Assembly (NCBI GenBank): GCA_024364735.1
Contig: JAGFNQ010000719.1
Coordinates: 336,040-400,039, forward strand
Source: Boesenbergia rotunda
Lineage: Eukaryota; Streptophyta; Magnoliopsida; Zingiberales; Zingiberaceae
DNA: 64,000 nucleotides
Direction of reading: 5' to 3'
In this document: positions 1 to 10,000 of the stretch, one piece after another
Position numbering within the stretch: position 1 is the stretch's first letter
Layout of the letters: each line of letters starts with the position of its first letter
Notes under the pieces: generated by a model
What the model was told of the DNA's origin: nothing
Database searches by the model: none
Seen by the model: only the letters and a program-made list of their open reading frames with translations
Position numbers and translations under genes: made by a program

Positions 1-90
1 GTGGACTTCCATCCTACTTTTCCAGTTGGAGAAATCTTCTCCACTGAAAAGAGGGGGTCTGGCGGTGTTGTATCCCTCTTGCATGACCAT
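1..90 (-). pseudogene. 5' end of Sirevirus-like copia gag (element A0), cut by window edge
   Basis: Read on the minus strand, an ATG at 90 opens a frame that runs off the window. Its first residues (MVMQEGYNTARPPLFSG, then a WKSRMEVH motif) match the start of the gag at 5862 (MAMQEGFRTARPPLFSG). Gag would form the nucleocapsid-like particle of the retrotransposon. The tRNA-Met primer site at 299-310 and an LTR at 313-1576 lie just upstream, in the order expected for a 5' LTR, primer site and gag. The fragment has about 30 codons without a stop; whether the rest is intact cannot be seen. Typed as a pseudogene only because it is partial here. Confidence 0.8.
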
Positions 91-298
91 TAGATTTTAA
101 CTAAAAAAGAATAAAAGGAAACTCGTTCCAAGACTAAGCCATGGATTAGTAGTACGGGAAAAATATTAATAACGAAAAAAAATCGAGTGGTGTTGCACCA
201 ACCTTGATTAACGAGAAAAATACGAGCAACGAAAAATATTAAATTTGAAAATCCGAAAAAAATACTCAACTGGTGGTTGCACCAAGATTGAGTCACCC

Positions 299-310
299 GC
301 TCTGATACCA
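299..310 (-). promoter_or_regulatory. tRNA-Met primer-binding site of element A0
   Basis: The reverse complement reads TGGTATCAGAGC, the usual plant retroelement site complementary to the 3' end of initiator tRNA-Met. It lies two bases inside the LTR end, as in A1 (5642-5653). Minus-strand DNA synthesis would start here. Confidence 0.9.
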
Positions 311-312
311 CT

Positions 313-1576
313 TGTGCGATTGGATTGAATCGATAGGGGGGTGATTATCGATCGTTAATTTTTTCGGAATACTTAGAGAAATTACACAGCGGAAAAGTAA
401 AAACAATCGCTAACACATTTGTTTTTACTTGGTTCGGAGTCGCAGTCGGCTCCTACTCCAAGGCCCACGGTCCTTGACAGTTTACGATGGGCAATTCTAT
501 ATTTTCGTAAAGGATAACAAGTTGGAGTTCCGAATATAGAATTAAAAAGAATTATAGCACTTTAACAAAAAAGGAATTTATACCGACGATCGGAAGATTT
601 TGGAATGTCAGAGCAGCGGGTCTTCTTTGGCGCTTGAATCTTCAGCACGGAGCTTGTTGGAGTGGAGCGCTTGAATGAATGCCTGGAAAGCAATTGTTGT
701 GGAAGCCAAGGGGGTGAACCCCTTTATATAGTCGTATCTAGGGCGCCTGTGTTGAAGGGGGCGCCTGACACGTGGCCTGTTCTGCGAGAACCTCAATCCG
801 CAGACTTGGCCAGCGCTTATCCCCTCAACCAGGGTGCCTGAGCTAACTGGGGTGCCTGTGTTAACACAGGCGCCTCTGTTGTAGTCTTGAGGCCTTGCTT
901 CGAAGTGGCTGGAATTTTCCCTTTTGACTGGGGCGCCTGTCTCAACACAGGTGCCTAGCCCAGTAGGGCGCCTCACTCCATTGTGGCACCTGAGTGCAGA
1001 AACCTTCATCTCTTCGTTCCTACAACCAAGGTTAGTTCCAAAATACAAGAAGCATATAAATAATATAGATTAAGCATGATTTACAGCCTGAGCTAACTTG
1101 GTTCTGACTTTGGGCTTCCCAAATGGAACCCTAGATCGAACCAATGCCTAATGTTCCCTCCATAGGGAATGCGTCCTCACCTACTCCTCTCAGGAGATTT
1201 TACCTGTTTGACAACCGGCTCCTCCGGTTGGACTTTTGCCCAATCCCTCGGATCAGGTCTTAGTGCCCAGCTTCACTCACCAGGTCTTAGTGCCCTGCTT
1301 CACTCACCAGGTCTTCGGTGCCCAGTCCACGACCAGGTCTTAGTGCCCAACTTCACTCACCAGGTCTTAGTGCCCAACCTTATATCAGGACTTAGTTGCC
1401 CAGCCCGCGGCCAGGACTTAGTGCCCAATTCTTAGAACCAGGACTTAGTGCCTAGTGTACATAGGACTTTACCTGCACACTTAATTAGCCTTGTTAGATA
1501 ACAACAAAATCTTAACTTCTGAACCCTTTGTCATTATCAAAACACAGGTTTGACTTTGGTGCTTCCGGCACCAACA
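313..1576 (-). repeat. 5' LTR of Sirevirus-like element A0
   Basis: On the minus strand it starts TGTTGGTGCCGG at 1576 and ends near 313, next to the primer site. It shares its blocks, in order, with the LTRs at 4290-5639, 45228-46529 and 59423-60693. These blocks are: a 24-26 bp array (about 1250-1460), a GC-rich block with palindromic GGCGCC-type motifs (about 740-985), a TATA-like TATATAG box near 723-731, and the conserved 'caaggaccgtgggc...gactccgaaccaagtaaa' block near 425-485. The LTR cuts B0 sequence at 1577, so it is younger than B0. The other end of this element is outside the window, so target duplication cannot be tested. Open frames inside it, for example at 608-1048, are low-complexity products of the arrays. 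Confidence 0.85.
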
Positions 1577-3080
1577 TCTCCCACTATGATAAGGTATCCC
1601 TTGTGTATCTTCTGTGACATGAGGTGCAGTGCCTTGTGATATTCCTCTTGTACAATTGGTACTATGGTTAGAATGTGCCCTATTTGTTTTACTCAGAATA
1701 ATACTACTCATGGGCTTTCGGTTTATTATATAGTCTTTTTTCTGAGAATCAGTCATTCGTACCAACGAATATCCTCTGATCCTTAGGACTACTAAACCAC
1801 CTTATGTTCCCTTAGGATAGCCTATAAACAGGTACACTAGATTCCAACTTATCAGTACCTCTCTTCAACACATGTGTTGAGCTACCCAAATCTGAACATG
1901 TCTTAGACTAGGCTTTCACCTTGTCTATATTTCTATGGGTCTAGAGACTACTGACCTAAGTAGTATCGAGCACATACACTGTTATATCCAGAGCACATCA
2001 CCGAACAAATCTGGCTAATCTCTGAGTAGCTTATCATTTTCCTAACCATTACCATAAGAGACCTTTTCCTTCTCTGTGCTGCACTATTCTATTGGGGCAT
2101 ACCGGGTGCACTAAATTGGGACTTATTCTCAATCATTGATAAGTAAGTCCTACAACTATCCCAAGAGGTACATACAACTACAATCTAATCGTAATGTCGC
2201 CATACTTTTACTCTGATGTTTCTCCGCATTAGACTTGAACTCTTTGATCTCATCAAAGCAATCAGTCTTGCGGTACATCAAGTAAATGTACTTTGACCCT
2301 TGAATAATAAACAAAGTTTTCAAGGTTACCACAATTCTGGATAGATTAAGGACCTATACTTATTAGGTTCAACCAACTCCCACATACCTTTGTCTCTATA
2401 CCCCTTGGCTTAGAAAAGCCTCTTGGTCTTCTTACCTTCCTAGTAAGATTCAATGATTTAAGGAAGACTAGTCTTCCACCACCAATGAACCCAAGGACCG
2501 ATTGGTTATTAACCTTTGAATCCTACAAAGATTAATAAGACCAAGCCTTAGAGCCTAAAGGAATGCTTGGTTTATCTAGGAAGAAACCTCTCTCTTACTT
2601 TGGTTAGATGACAAGTTATTTAATTGCATCATGGGAGCTTTTGGTTTTGAACTAATTGCCTATCTATGCACTTTAACAGATAATCCGTCTATTCCACATT
2701 TAACAATAAAAGCAATAGAATATCTTATTCCAGAAATTGAACAAAAAGTTCTTTCCAAAAATTAAGTACATAAAGCAATCTATATAAAACCAAAACTATA
2801 TCATCTTATGTTAAAGACATAAATGAATAAACAAACTCCCACTGCAAAAGTCATCTCCATAGCCTATCTCATGTAGTTAGTAATCTCCTCCTCAGTTTGC
2901 CGTCGGGTTTCATGGAACCCCTGCACAAAAAATGCAGACATGATTAGTGGCATCTGTATCTACACACCAGGTACCAGTAGATATCACCGCTAAACAAGTT
3001 ACAACGACAAAAGAAGAAAATATACCTATAGTACTACTCTAACGACGGGGACAGTCTGCCTTCCAATGTCCAGACTGCTT
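1577..3080 (-). pseudogene. B0 pol remnant: zinc knuckle, protease, GAG-pre-integrase, integrase
   Basis: Translating the minus strand in pieces gives recognisable copia segments. There is the end of a CCHC knuckle (SGHWKADCP, about 3040-3080) and a protease region with a degraded D-T/S-G (WCVDTDATNHVC, about 2930-2970). There is a GAG-pre-integrase part near 2340-2560 and integrase near 1915-2330 (YLMRRKSE-like start, with the DRGGEY region degraded to DCSCMYL). The 'GYPKGT'-'NRKPMSS' linker lies near 1680-1830, and an IWG-type patch (RHVQIWVAQ) near 1880-1910. Stops and frameshifts are scattered. The catalytic aspartates are mostly lost, so no active product is expected. Confidence 0.7.
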
Positions 3081-3794
3081 TCACACAAAGCATTTGACTT
3101 TTGACTTCTTTATGCAACTCTGAGGTCCCTGTGATGCTGCTACTTTCTTTGCCCCAGCATGTTTTTTCTTCTTCTTTCCTTTCGGTTTAGAAGTAGAAAC
3201 CTCTTGAGCAATGATAGTCTGTGAGCTCTGAAGAGAAAATGCCTCTGTTGCCTCGAGTTTTTTCAGATGTTCTGCCCATAAATATGAACGCTTGTCCATA
3301 TTGTAGCTTAGGCGAAACTTCTCAAAACACTTTGGTAGTGATTGGAGGATAATATCGACCTGGGTCTCCCCATCGATTTGTGCTCCAAGGATTTCCATCT
3401 CTTTCAGCCAAGCCATCATTTTGAGAGTGTGTTCCCTTATAGGAATACCCTCAACCAAGATGGTCATTGTCAAGTTCTTCATGACCTCTTGCCTAGCGGC
3501 TCGATTTTGATGCCCGAAGAGATCATCGAGTTTGGATGTTTTATCACTGGTAATGGAAGAAGCCTGATTTTGATGACACTCAGTCGTCTCATCTGCTTCT
3601 AACCATTTCCTAAAATATTTAAACTCCTCTTCATCATTAATCTCGCTAGGTTTTTTGGCACAGAACTCGACAAGATCACATTTGGGTTCCTTGGCAGTTG
3701 AGACAAAGTCCAGATTTAATTCTCAATCCATATTATTATCAGGGGCATTTATTTGGTTTTCTCATTCAATTAGAACAAGTGGGTCTAGATCCAT
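3081..3794 (-). pseudogene. B0 gag with two in-frame stops
   Basis: An ATG at 3794 (minus strand) starts MDLDPL, the same start as the gag at 61391 on the plus strand. The frame runs 237 codons to 3081 with only two internal stops, at codons 11 and 24; the rest is open. Downstream parts resemble the copia gag family (UBN2 type): a 'QNRAARQEVMKNL' segment, 'LKMMAWLKEMEILGAQID' and 'NMDKRSYLWAEHLKKLEA'. It ends in a lysine-rich basic stretch before the degraded zinc knuckle. The protein would assemble retrotransposon particles in the cytoplasm. The start was chosen because the homologous ATG is shared with B3. Confidence 0.75.
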
Positions 3795-4289
3795 TTTAAA
3801 ACACCTGAGAATCACAACAATCACACACTTTAGATTTTGAAAATAAATTGACTCAAAATAATAAATTGTTAAAATCAACCAACACCTCAAACCACCAAGA
3901 ATTTCGTATGCCACGTTAGTGTGGACGTATATGAATTCTACATTTATGAGAGGAGGTTTTACCCATTAATTTTACTATCATGTCATCCTAACTGTTCTGA
4001 CAAGTAAAATAAATATTTAGTCCTCTTCGGCCCTATAAATAATAGCAGTGACTCCGTTGGGAAGGATACTAAAATTTGTATCTAAGTGTTTACCATTACA
4101 CGACACTAAGAAAATTATTTCTGATTATGTGTCTTCCGTTGGGGAAGTACACATGTTCTTTAATAATTTTCTATAATCTTTTCTGACCCAGAGATCCGCA
4201 GAACAAGCCTATCCGTTATGGAGGAAGGCACTCAGAGCCAACGCGCGGACTTGTTCGCATCACTCATCAGATTGTAATGGAGGCCACGG
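3795..4289 (-). other. B0 untranslated leader, cut by A1
   Basis: This AT-rich stretch has no gene. It is the inverted copy of the leader of B3 (about 55620-56024 continued at 61264-61390). Shared landmarks are the 'gaacaagcctatccgttatgg' block near 4202, the 'gccctataaataatagcagtg' block near 4030 and the 'gtccacactaacgtggca' block near 3911-3930. The A1 LTR begins at 4290 inside it. Confidence 0.75.
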
Positions 4290-5639
4290 TGTTGGTGCAG
4301 GCAGCACCTAAGTCAAACCTGGGTTTTGATAATGGCAAAGGGTTCAAGAGTTAAGATGGTATTGTTATCTAATGTGTTTACTAAGTGTGCAAGAAAAAAG
4401 TCCTAGGCACACTAGGCAAAGAAGTCCTGGCAAGCGGCTGGGCACCGAAGACCTGCTCGGAAGGTGGGCACGAAGTCCTGGTCGAGGACTGAGCACGAAG
4501 TCCTGGTCGAGGACTGGGCACGAAGTCCTGGCAAGGGGATGGGCACCGAAGACCTGCTTGGAAGGTGTGCACGAAGTCCTGGTCGAGGATTGGGCACGAA
4601 CACCTGGTCAGGTGGATCGGGCAAAAGCCCAACCGGAGGCGCCGGTTGGCAAATGGTAAACTCTCCTGAGAGGAGTAGGTGAGGATGCATTCCCCGTCGA
4701 GGGAACAGTAGGCGTCGGTTCAACCTAGGGTTCCATTTGGGAGACCCGAAGTCAGAACCAAGACAACTACGGCTGTAAAAACAGACTAATATTCTTGCCT
4801 TGGTTGTTTTGGAACTAACCTTGGATGCAGGGACCGAAGGAGTGTGTTTCTGCAGCTCAGAATGCCCCAAAGGTGAGGGGCAGGAAGCTGGGCTAGGTGC
4901 CCGGGAGGTCCCGGGCACCCAAGGTCAAAGCCAAACAAGCAAAAAGCAAGAATCGCTTCGAAACAACACTGGGCTAGGTGCCCAGGAGGTCCCGGACGCC
5001 CAAGGCTAAAGCCAAAAAGGAGTCGAAGCAAAATCAACCACGAAGTCAGCGGACCTAGTCAACCTGGGCACACGGGAGGTCCCGGGCGCCCCAGTCTGCT
5101 CCAGAGGCCGATTAGGAGGGGATAACCGCTGTCCGAGCTGCGGAGAAGGTTTTCCGATCTGAAGGCACGTGTCAGGCGCTCCCGACGTCCCAGGCGCTCC
5201 CGACGTCCCAGGCGCCCCCAGGAGCACTATAAAAGGGGCTCGACCCCAAGGCTTCAAGAACACAACTTTCCAACACCTCTAAGCTTTTCGTTCAAGCACT
5301 CTACTCCAGCAAACTCTGATCTTGAGATTCTAGCGCCGACGACGACCCTCTGCTCTGAAATACGATCCACACCGGGCGTCGGTAACGAAAAGTGTATTCA
5401 TTTACTTACTGTACTATTCTTGTATTAAATCTATAAACCTTTGCGCGAATATAGAATTACCCTTAGTAAACGGTCAAGGACCGTGGGACATGGAGTAGGA
5501 GCCGACCGCGACTCCGAACCAAGTAAAACTACTTGTGTTCTTTGTGTGTTTTGATTCGACTGCGTATTTTCTCTTAGCCTTATCCGAAAATATTTTCACG
5601 ATATTCACCCCCCCCTCTATCGTGTTTCTCGATCCAACA
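4290..5639 (+). repeat. 5' LTR of A1 (1350 bp)
   Basis: It starts TGTTGGTGCAGG and ends CCAACA, two bases before the primer site. Inside is an array of about 24-26 bp units 'gggcacgaagtcctggtcgagga' (about 4440-4620, some 7-8 units). After it come GC-rich blocks rich in 'ggtcccgggcgccc' palindrome-like motifs (about 4900-5220), a TATA box (ctataaaagg, about 5228-5237), and the 'gaccgtgggacatggagtagg' block near 5490. The TATA box and downstream region would form the U3/R promoter of the element. The many small open frames on both strands here come from the repeats. Confidence 0.9.
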
Positions 5640-5641
5640 AG

Positions 5642-5653
5642 TGGTATCAGAGC
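5642..5653 (+). promoter_or_regulatory. tRNA-Met primer-binding site of A1
   Basis: TGGTATCAGAGC lies two bases after the LTR end CCAACA. It is identical to the sites of A0 and B3. Confidence 0.92.
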
Positions 5654-5861
5654 GGGGTAGCTTAAATTTGGTGCAACCACTTATTTGGGAATTTTTCAGA
5701 TTTTTAACGGATTTTTTTATTTCTTTTTCGATCGAATTTTTATCGTTAATCGAGGTTGGTGCAACACCACTCGATAATTTCTTTTAAATATCTTATTCCC
5801 GCACTCTAATCCAAGACCAAGTCTTGGGACAGTTTTTTTGTTATTATTTCAGAATTTCTAA

Positions 5862-7385
5862 ATGGCCATGCAAGAGGGTTTTAGAACAGCCAGACCACCA
5901 CTCTTCAGTGGGAAGGACTTCTTCTACTGGAAGAGTCGGATGGAAGTCCACCTGAAAACTCAGGTGGACATGTGGATAATAATCCAATATGGTTTGGAAA
6001 TCTCGAAAAATACTGAAGGTGTGGCACAACCTTACACTGAATGGGACACCTCGCTAAAAAGGAAAATCGAGGCCGATGCTAAAGCGACCCAAACACTCCA
6101 ATGCGGTCTAACCAAAGAAGAGCTCAACCGGGTGGGACCATTCAACAACACAAAGGAACTCTAGGGTAAGTTAATTGAATTACACGAAGGAACCTCCGAC
6201 ACCCGAATCAGCAAGAGGGACCTACTGCTCAACAAGCTATACACGATCAAAATGAATGACGGCGAGTCAGCAGCCCAGCTCCATGCCAGAATCCAGGAAT
6301 TGATGAACGGTCTACACATAATCGGTCACAAGGTAGAGAACCGTGACCTAATCAGGTATACCCTTAACGCTTTCCCGAGAAATATTTTGTGGGCATCTAT
6401 GGTAGATGCGTACAAAGTTTCAAGGGATCTTTCTAAAATCAAATTAGATGAGTTATTTTCTGAACTTAAATTACATGAGCAGACTAACTGCACCTTGGCT
6501 GAGAATGGCATTGCTTTTGTTGCAGGCAAAACAGGAAAGATGGTCAAGAAGAAGCCTCAACCTGCACCCGAGTCTGACTCAGACTCAGACTCCGAAGACA
6601 GCGAAGCGGATCGACCCAAGCTTGCTCGGCTAGCCCGAGATTACTAAAAGGAATTGAAGAATCAGTCCAACAGAAGAAAAGCCAGCCGAAAGAAGGAGGA
6701 TCCGGCTGAACCATCCAAGAACAAATCAAGTGTGACCTGCTTCGAATGTAACAAGAAGAGACACTTCAAATTGGAGTGCCCTAATCTGAAAGAAGCCAAG
6801 AAGACAAGAAGGAAGAAGGCCCTTCAAGAAACGTGGGACGAGTCTTCATCCGAAGAAGAAGAAGAGGCCCCACAATCGAACCTACTCGCCTTACCTACAT
6901 CCGAAGACATCGACACCGGATCAGAATCGGAGGCGGATGACGAAAAGCTCACCATATCAGATGACGGCAAAATAACTGTAACTGGTTATTCAAAATCTGA
7001 ATTAGCTGAATTAATTGCATACCTATCTAGAAACTTGGCGAAAGCCAAAATTCGAGTCGAGTCTCTCCGACAGGAAGTAAAACTCCTGAAAGAGGGAGCT
7101 GACTCTAGATCATTAACTGAGAAGGTTTAAGAAGGAACCTCTACTCAAGTTGAAAAACATGAAAAAGAGAACTCCTCCTTGAAAACTCAAGTCAAGGACC
7201 TTAGAGCAGCTTTGGAACGATTCACTTCGGGTTCCAAGGGTCTTGATATGATCCTTGGAAATCAGAAGTCCGTTATAAATCGATCTGGGTTAGGGTATCG
7301 AACCAAGGCTAGACAAAGGTCATATTATGCTGTACTGAATCATTCTAGACCCAAAGTTCAGGAATGGGTACCCAAACTTTGCCTA
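5862..7385 (+). pseudogene. A1 gag (Sirevirus type) with three in-frame stops, broken by the virus
   Basis: An ATG at 5862 begins MAMQEGFRTARPP. One reading frame runs to the virus junction with only three stops, at 6162 (TAG), 6645 (TAA) and 7128 (TAA). The first replaces an expected Trp (KEL-stop-GKL). Domains are a DUF4219/UBN2-like gag core (about 5880-6500, ending LFSELKLHEQTN), an acidic serine-rich linker (about 6570-6620) and a CCHC zinc knuckle CFECNKKRHFKLEC (about 6738-6779; the usual glycine is replaced). A glutamate-rich coiled-coil-like region follows, then the 'RPKVQEWVPK' segment just before the break. The intact protein would coat retrotransposon RNA. No frameshift was found. 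Confidence 0.85.
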
Positions 7386-9605
7386 TCCGGGATCATTATA
7401 GACATTGGGTTCCTCCTTCTTAATTGTTGCAGGTGCATATTGAGGTGGCCCCATTGTAGCATCTGGAGGTGGACGGTAATCAGATACAGCTGATGTTGAG
7501 GCCAGTAAACTTTCATCAGGTCGTTGTACTGGATAGTCCATCTCCATTTGTTCATCAATAGAAGCTACATACTCCTCTTGCTCTTGAAAATCATCTGTAT
7601 TTGAATCAAAACTAGTAGCAACAGTTTTATAAGAAGAAGACTCATCTGCTTCATCGTCCCATGAGGGATTTTCCGGTTTGTATGTCCAGTAGTAATCTGG
7701 CTGCTGGGGAATTGCATATGATACGTAGTAATCATATTTGCCACTAGGCTCGCCTAGTGTATCCCATCTAGGATCATCAGAAAGTTGAGAAAGATCAGGT
7801 CTCCCATCACCTTCCGCAAATGGATTGATCCATTCCTCATCAGAGAGTGTATATAAATGTTCATCATCAGAAAGCATATGTAGCTGGTCATCATAGTCAT
7901 GGTCAGGAGGCTGCCATGGACGTCTATTTTTTCGCTGAAGTTCCCATTGTTGTTGTTCTTCACAATACTCGTCAACAGAGATTAGCCCATCTAATAACTT
8001 TCTGAAAGGGTCATCATAATAGTCTCTTGTTCTAGATGTAGAAGGATTATCTTTATGAAGAGTAGTCGGCCAATATTCATCATTTTGCATAATATATTCA
8101 TGTGGTGCTGCATAAATGACTTGCTTGCCCTTACCACTTTCTTCTGGGGGTGAAATTGGGTCTTCTTGTATTTGTTGATTTGTTGACCCAAATCCTTGAA
8201 TACCTCTCTGAGTATTTGTAAACTCTTCAACTTCAACTACCTCGGGTAGGCTTATTTTCTCAATAATCAGCTGGGCTACTGCTTCTCCTTTGAAAATCAT
8301 GATATTTTCATAATTCAAGTTGAATACCAAAATTTTTACCTCTCCCCTGTAGTCTTGATCAATAACGCCAGCTCCCGTATGAATCCCTTGTTTCCAGGCC
8401 ACTCCAGATCGGGTAGCTATTCTTCCATAGTGTCCTTCTGGAATTTGCACTGCTATGCCTGTGGATAACAAGGCCTTATCTCCAGGGCTAATTTCATAAT
8501 TGTCAATGATATGCAAATCATACCCTGCTGCTCCAGCTGTTTGTCGTTGCGGTAGTATGGCATGTGGATGGAGTTTTTTAACTTTTAATGTTGGAAATAC
8601 TTCTTCATCTTCTAAGAAGGCCAAAATTTCTTGCTCCGGTGAATCCATATGTTCATATTGACCCGCTGGTTGTTCTGCCACGGGAGTATAGCCTTCAAAT
8701 TGTAGTCTTATGCTTCCATCCAATAATGTTCTTGTATTAACTTGGGTAGGTGCAACTGGGTTTCTTCGGATTGATGGCCTTAATATCCATCGCTGCTGTT
8801 GCAATTGTTCAGTAGTGAAACGAGTACCGGGTAGGGCATGTACTCCTCGACTGGTTAAATAATCTGCAACATTTTGCACATTATAAGCAAAATTAGTAAA
8901 ACTTGTATTAGTCAACCTTCCTATCATCATTCGAGTGAGGAGAAGGTTGCTTGCACCGCCTTGCCATTCATTGTAACCATGTGTTTGGAATGATATTTCT
9001 ATATGATTGGCAAAGTCTTCCAGGCTCATCATTATATCAGGAATGACATAAACCATCTGAGTTCCCCTTGTAAGATCCATTTCCATTATTGCTATGATAG
9101 ATCTATCATCTCTCCATCTTGTATCTCTGAGAACTGCTAAAGCCATAACACCAGTATCTCGTCGATGTAGAGCATAGAGTCTTACCATAATAAGACCTAT
9201 GTGAATATGTTGAAATCCTGCTTCTCTTAAAGTCTGCTGGCTTTGCTCAGTTACAAGTGGTAAGTCCACTTGATTATTTTCTATACAGAGGATATCCTCC
9301 TCTGAATAATGCTGATAGACCCTGTGTTGAGTTGGTCTATAGCCTGTAGAATATAGAACTTCAGCTGGAACCATGCCAGCTCTTTGTGATCGAGAAATTT
9401 CCAGCTCAGCTTCAGGACTTAATTGAGTTTCTATAGTTCTTCTGAATCTTCTTTGACTTGGCATCAGTCGCCGTTGTAGATTAAGAATACGGCGTTGGTT
9501 TCGCCGATAATCCCTAATCTGGTCTTCTGAACTAGGTACAGTTATTGTGGTTGCAAGCACCGCTGGTGGCCTCGCAGAAGTACTTGTTCTTGATGAAGTA
9601 CTCAT
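7383..9605 (-). CDS. Pararetrovirus ORF3 N-terminal part: movement-protein-like region plus dUTPase
   Basis: 740 codons are open from ATG 9605; the stop TAG is at 7385-7383, at or next to the insertion junction. The natural polyprotein therefore probably continued and the stop is accidental. Residues about 75-260 resemble the badnavirus movement-protein region (PAEVLYSTGYR, HRVYQHYSEEDIL). Residues about 345-476 form a trimeric-type dUTPase with all five motifs: AGYDL (360-364), TRSGVA (398-403), G-I-H-T-G-A-G-V-I-D with YRGE (407-422), GEAVAQLI (440-447) and RGIQGFGST (467-475). This enzyme class hydrolyses dUTP to dUMP and pyrophosphate. Residues about 480-700 are acidic and tyrosine-rich, like the N-terminal flank of badnavirus coat proteins. 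The coat core is missing. The start overlaps the ORF2 stop (ATGA). No internal stop or frameshift is present. Confidence 0.88.
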   Translation of the reverse strand: MSTSSRTSTSARPPAVLATTITVPSSEDQIRDYRRNQRRILNLQRRLMPSQRRFRRTIETQLSPEAELEISRSQRAGMVPAEVLYSTGYRPTQHRVYQHYSEEDILCIENNQVDLPLVTEQSQQTLREAGFQHIHIGLIMVRLYALHRRDTGVMALAVLRDTRWRDDRSIIAIMEMDLTRGTQMVYVIPDIMMSLEDFANHIEISFQTHGYNEWQGGASNLLLTRMMIGRLTNTSFTNFAYNVQNVADYLTSRGVHALPGTRFTTEQLQQQRWILRPSIRRNPVAPTQVNTRTLLDGSIRLQFEGYTPVAEQPAGQYEHMDSPEQEILAFLEDEEVFPTLKVKKLHPHAILPQRQTAGAAGYDLHIIDNYEISPGDKALLSTGIAVQIPEGHYGRIATRSGVAWKQGIHTGAGVIDQDYRGEVKILVFNLNYENIMIFKGEAVAQLIIEKISLPEVVEVEEFTNTQRGIQGFGSTNQQIQEDPISPPEESGKGKQVIYAAPHEYIMQNDEYWPTTLHKDNPSTSRTRDYYDDPFRKLLDGLISVDEYCEEQQQWELQRKNRRPWQPPDHDYDDQLHMLSDDEHLYTLSDEEWINPFAEGDGRPDLSQLSDDPRWDTLGEPSGKYDYYVSYAIPQQPDYYWTYKPENPSWDDEADESSSYKTVATSFDSNTDDFQEQEEYVASIDEQMEMDYPVQRPDESLLASTSAVSDYRPPPDATMGPPQYAPATIKKEEPNVYNDPG

Positions 9606-10000
9606 TTTCTCTTTTCACTGTCAAGGATTTTTGCTGGATCTTTGAAGACAAAAATAGATCCTGTCTTCTTTGGGATAATTGGATCACTTCCCAAATTTAA
9701 TCCTCCGATTCTTCTTGTTAAATCTGCTATAGAGTCTTCAAGCTCCTTGGATGAACTTGTGGGAGTTCTTATGGAAGTCAGAACTCTTTTCACCAAGTTT
9801 TGGAGTTCTTGAACCTGCTCAGTTAAGTTAATAACCAGAGAAATCAAAGTATTATTTTGCTTCACAATAGCCTTTAAAAGATCAAAACTAGTTTTAAGCT
9901 CAATAGTAGATGCAAATCCAACTGCCGGTGTTTCAATTGCTTCCGTGGTTTTTAAGGCCTTCTTGTAATCAGTATTTTCCTTCTGTTCTTCCAGATTCAT
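9602..10000 (-). CDS. Pararetrovirus ORF2 (virion-associated protein-like)
   Basis: 132 codons, intact. The ATG overlaps the ORF1 stop at 9997-10000 and its TGA overlaps the ORF3 start at 9602-9605, both as ATGA. This arrangement is typical of badnaviruses, where ORFs 1-3 are translated from one RNA by leaky scanning. Size and features fit the badnavirus ORF2 protein, a small nucleic-acid-binding, coiled-coil protein. Residues about 35-105 are rich in Leu, Ile and charged residues (TSFDLLKAIVKQNNTL, LTEQVQELQNLVKRVL), which suggests a coiled coil, and the end is basic (DSEKRK). No catalytic motif is visible. The assignment rests mainly on position and size. Confidence 0.8.
   Translation of the reverse strand: MNLEEQKENTDYKKALKTTEAIETPAVGFASTIELKTSFDLLKAIVKQNNTLISLVINLTEQVQELQNLVKRVLTSIRTPTSSSKELEDSIADLTRRIGGLNLGSDPIIPKKTGSIFVFKDPAKILDSEKRK

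Larger units (their letters stand above)
1577..4289 (-). mobile_element. Decayed Ty1-copia element B0 (leader, gag, protease, integrase and start of RT region)
   Basis: Read on the minus strand from 4289 down to 1577, the order is leader, gag, zinc knuckle, protease, GAG-pre-integrase, integrase core and the linker before reverse transcriptase. This is the Ty1-copia order. The relatives in the window are B1 (42546-52010) and B3 (53016-61607). Both ends are covered by younger family A elements (A0 at 1576, A1 at 4290), so no LTR of B0 is visible. Many stops and small indels show that it is old and cannot move by itself. Confidence 0.8.

Noticed and set aside
608..1048. 146-codon open frame on the minus strand
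   Set aside because: Lies wholly in the A0 LTR and is a translation of the palindromic GC-rich block. No domain, and homologous LTRs do not keep the frame.
4372..5263. Several overlapping open frames on both strands in the A1 LTR
   Set aside because: Products of the 24-26 bp array and GC-rich repeats; low complexity; frames not conserved between LTR copies.
5642..5653. tRNA-Met gene fragments at the primer sites
   Set aside because: Only 12 bases complementary to the tRNA end at LTR borders; no cloverleaf or promoter boxes.
8150..8560. dUTPase as a captured host exon inserted next to the virus
   Set aside because: It lies in one uninterrupted frame with viral sequence on both sides, without intron borders, so it belongs to the viral polyprotein.
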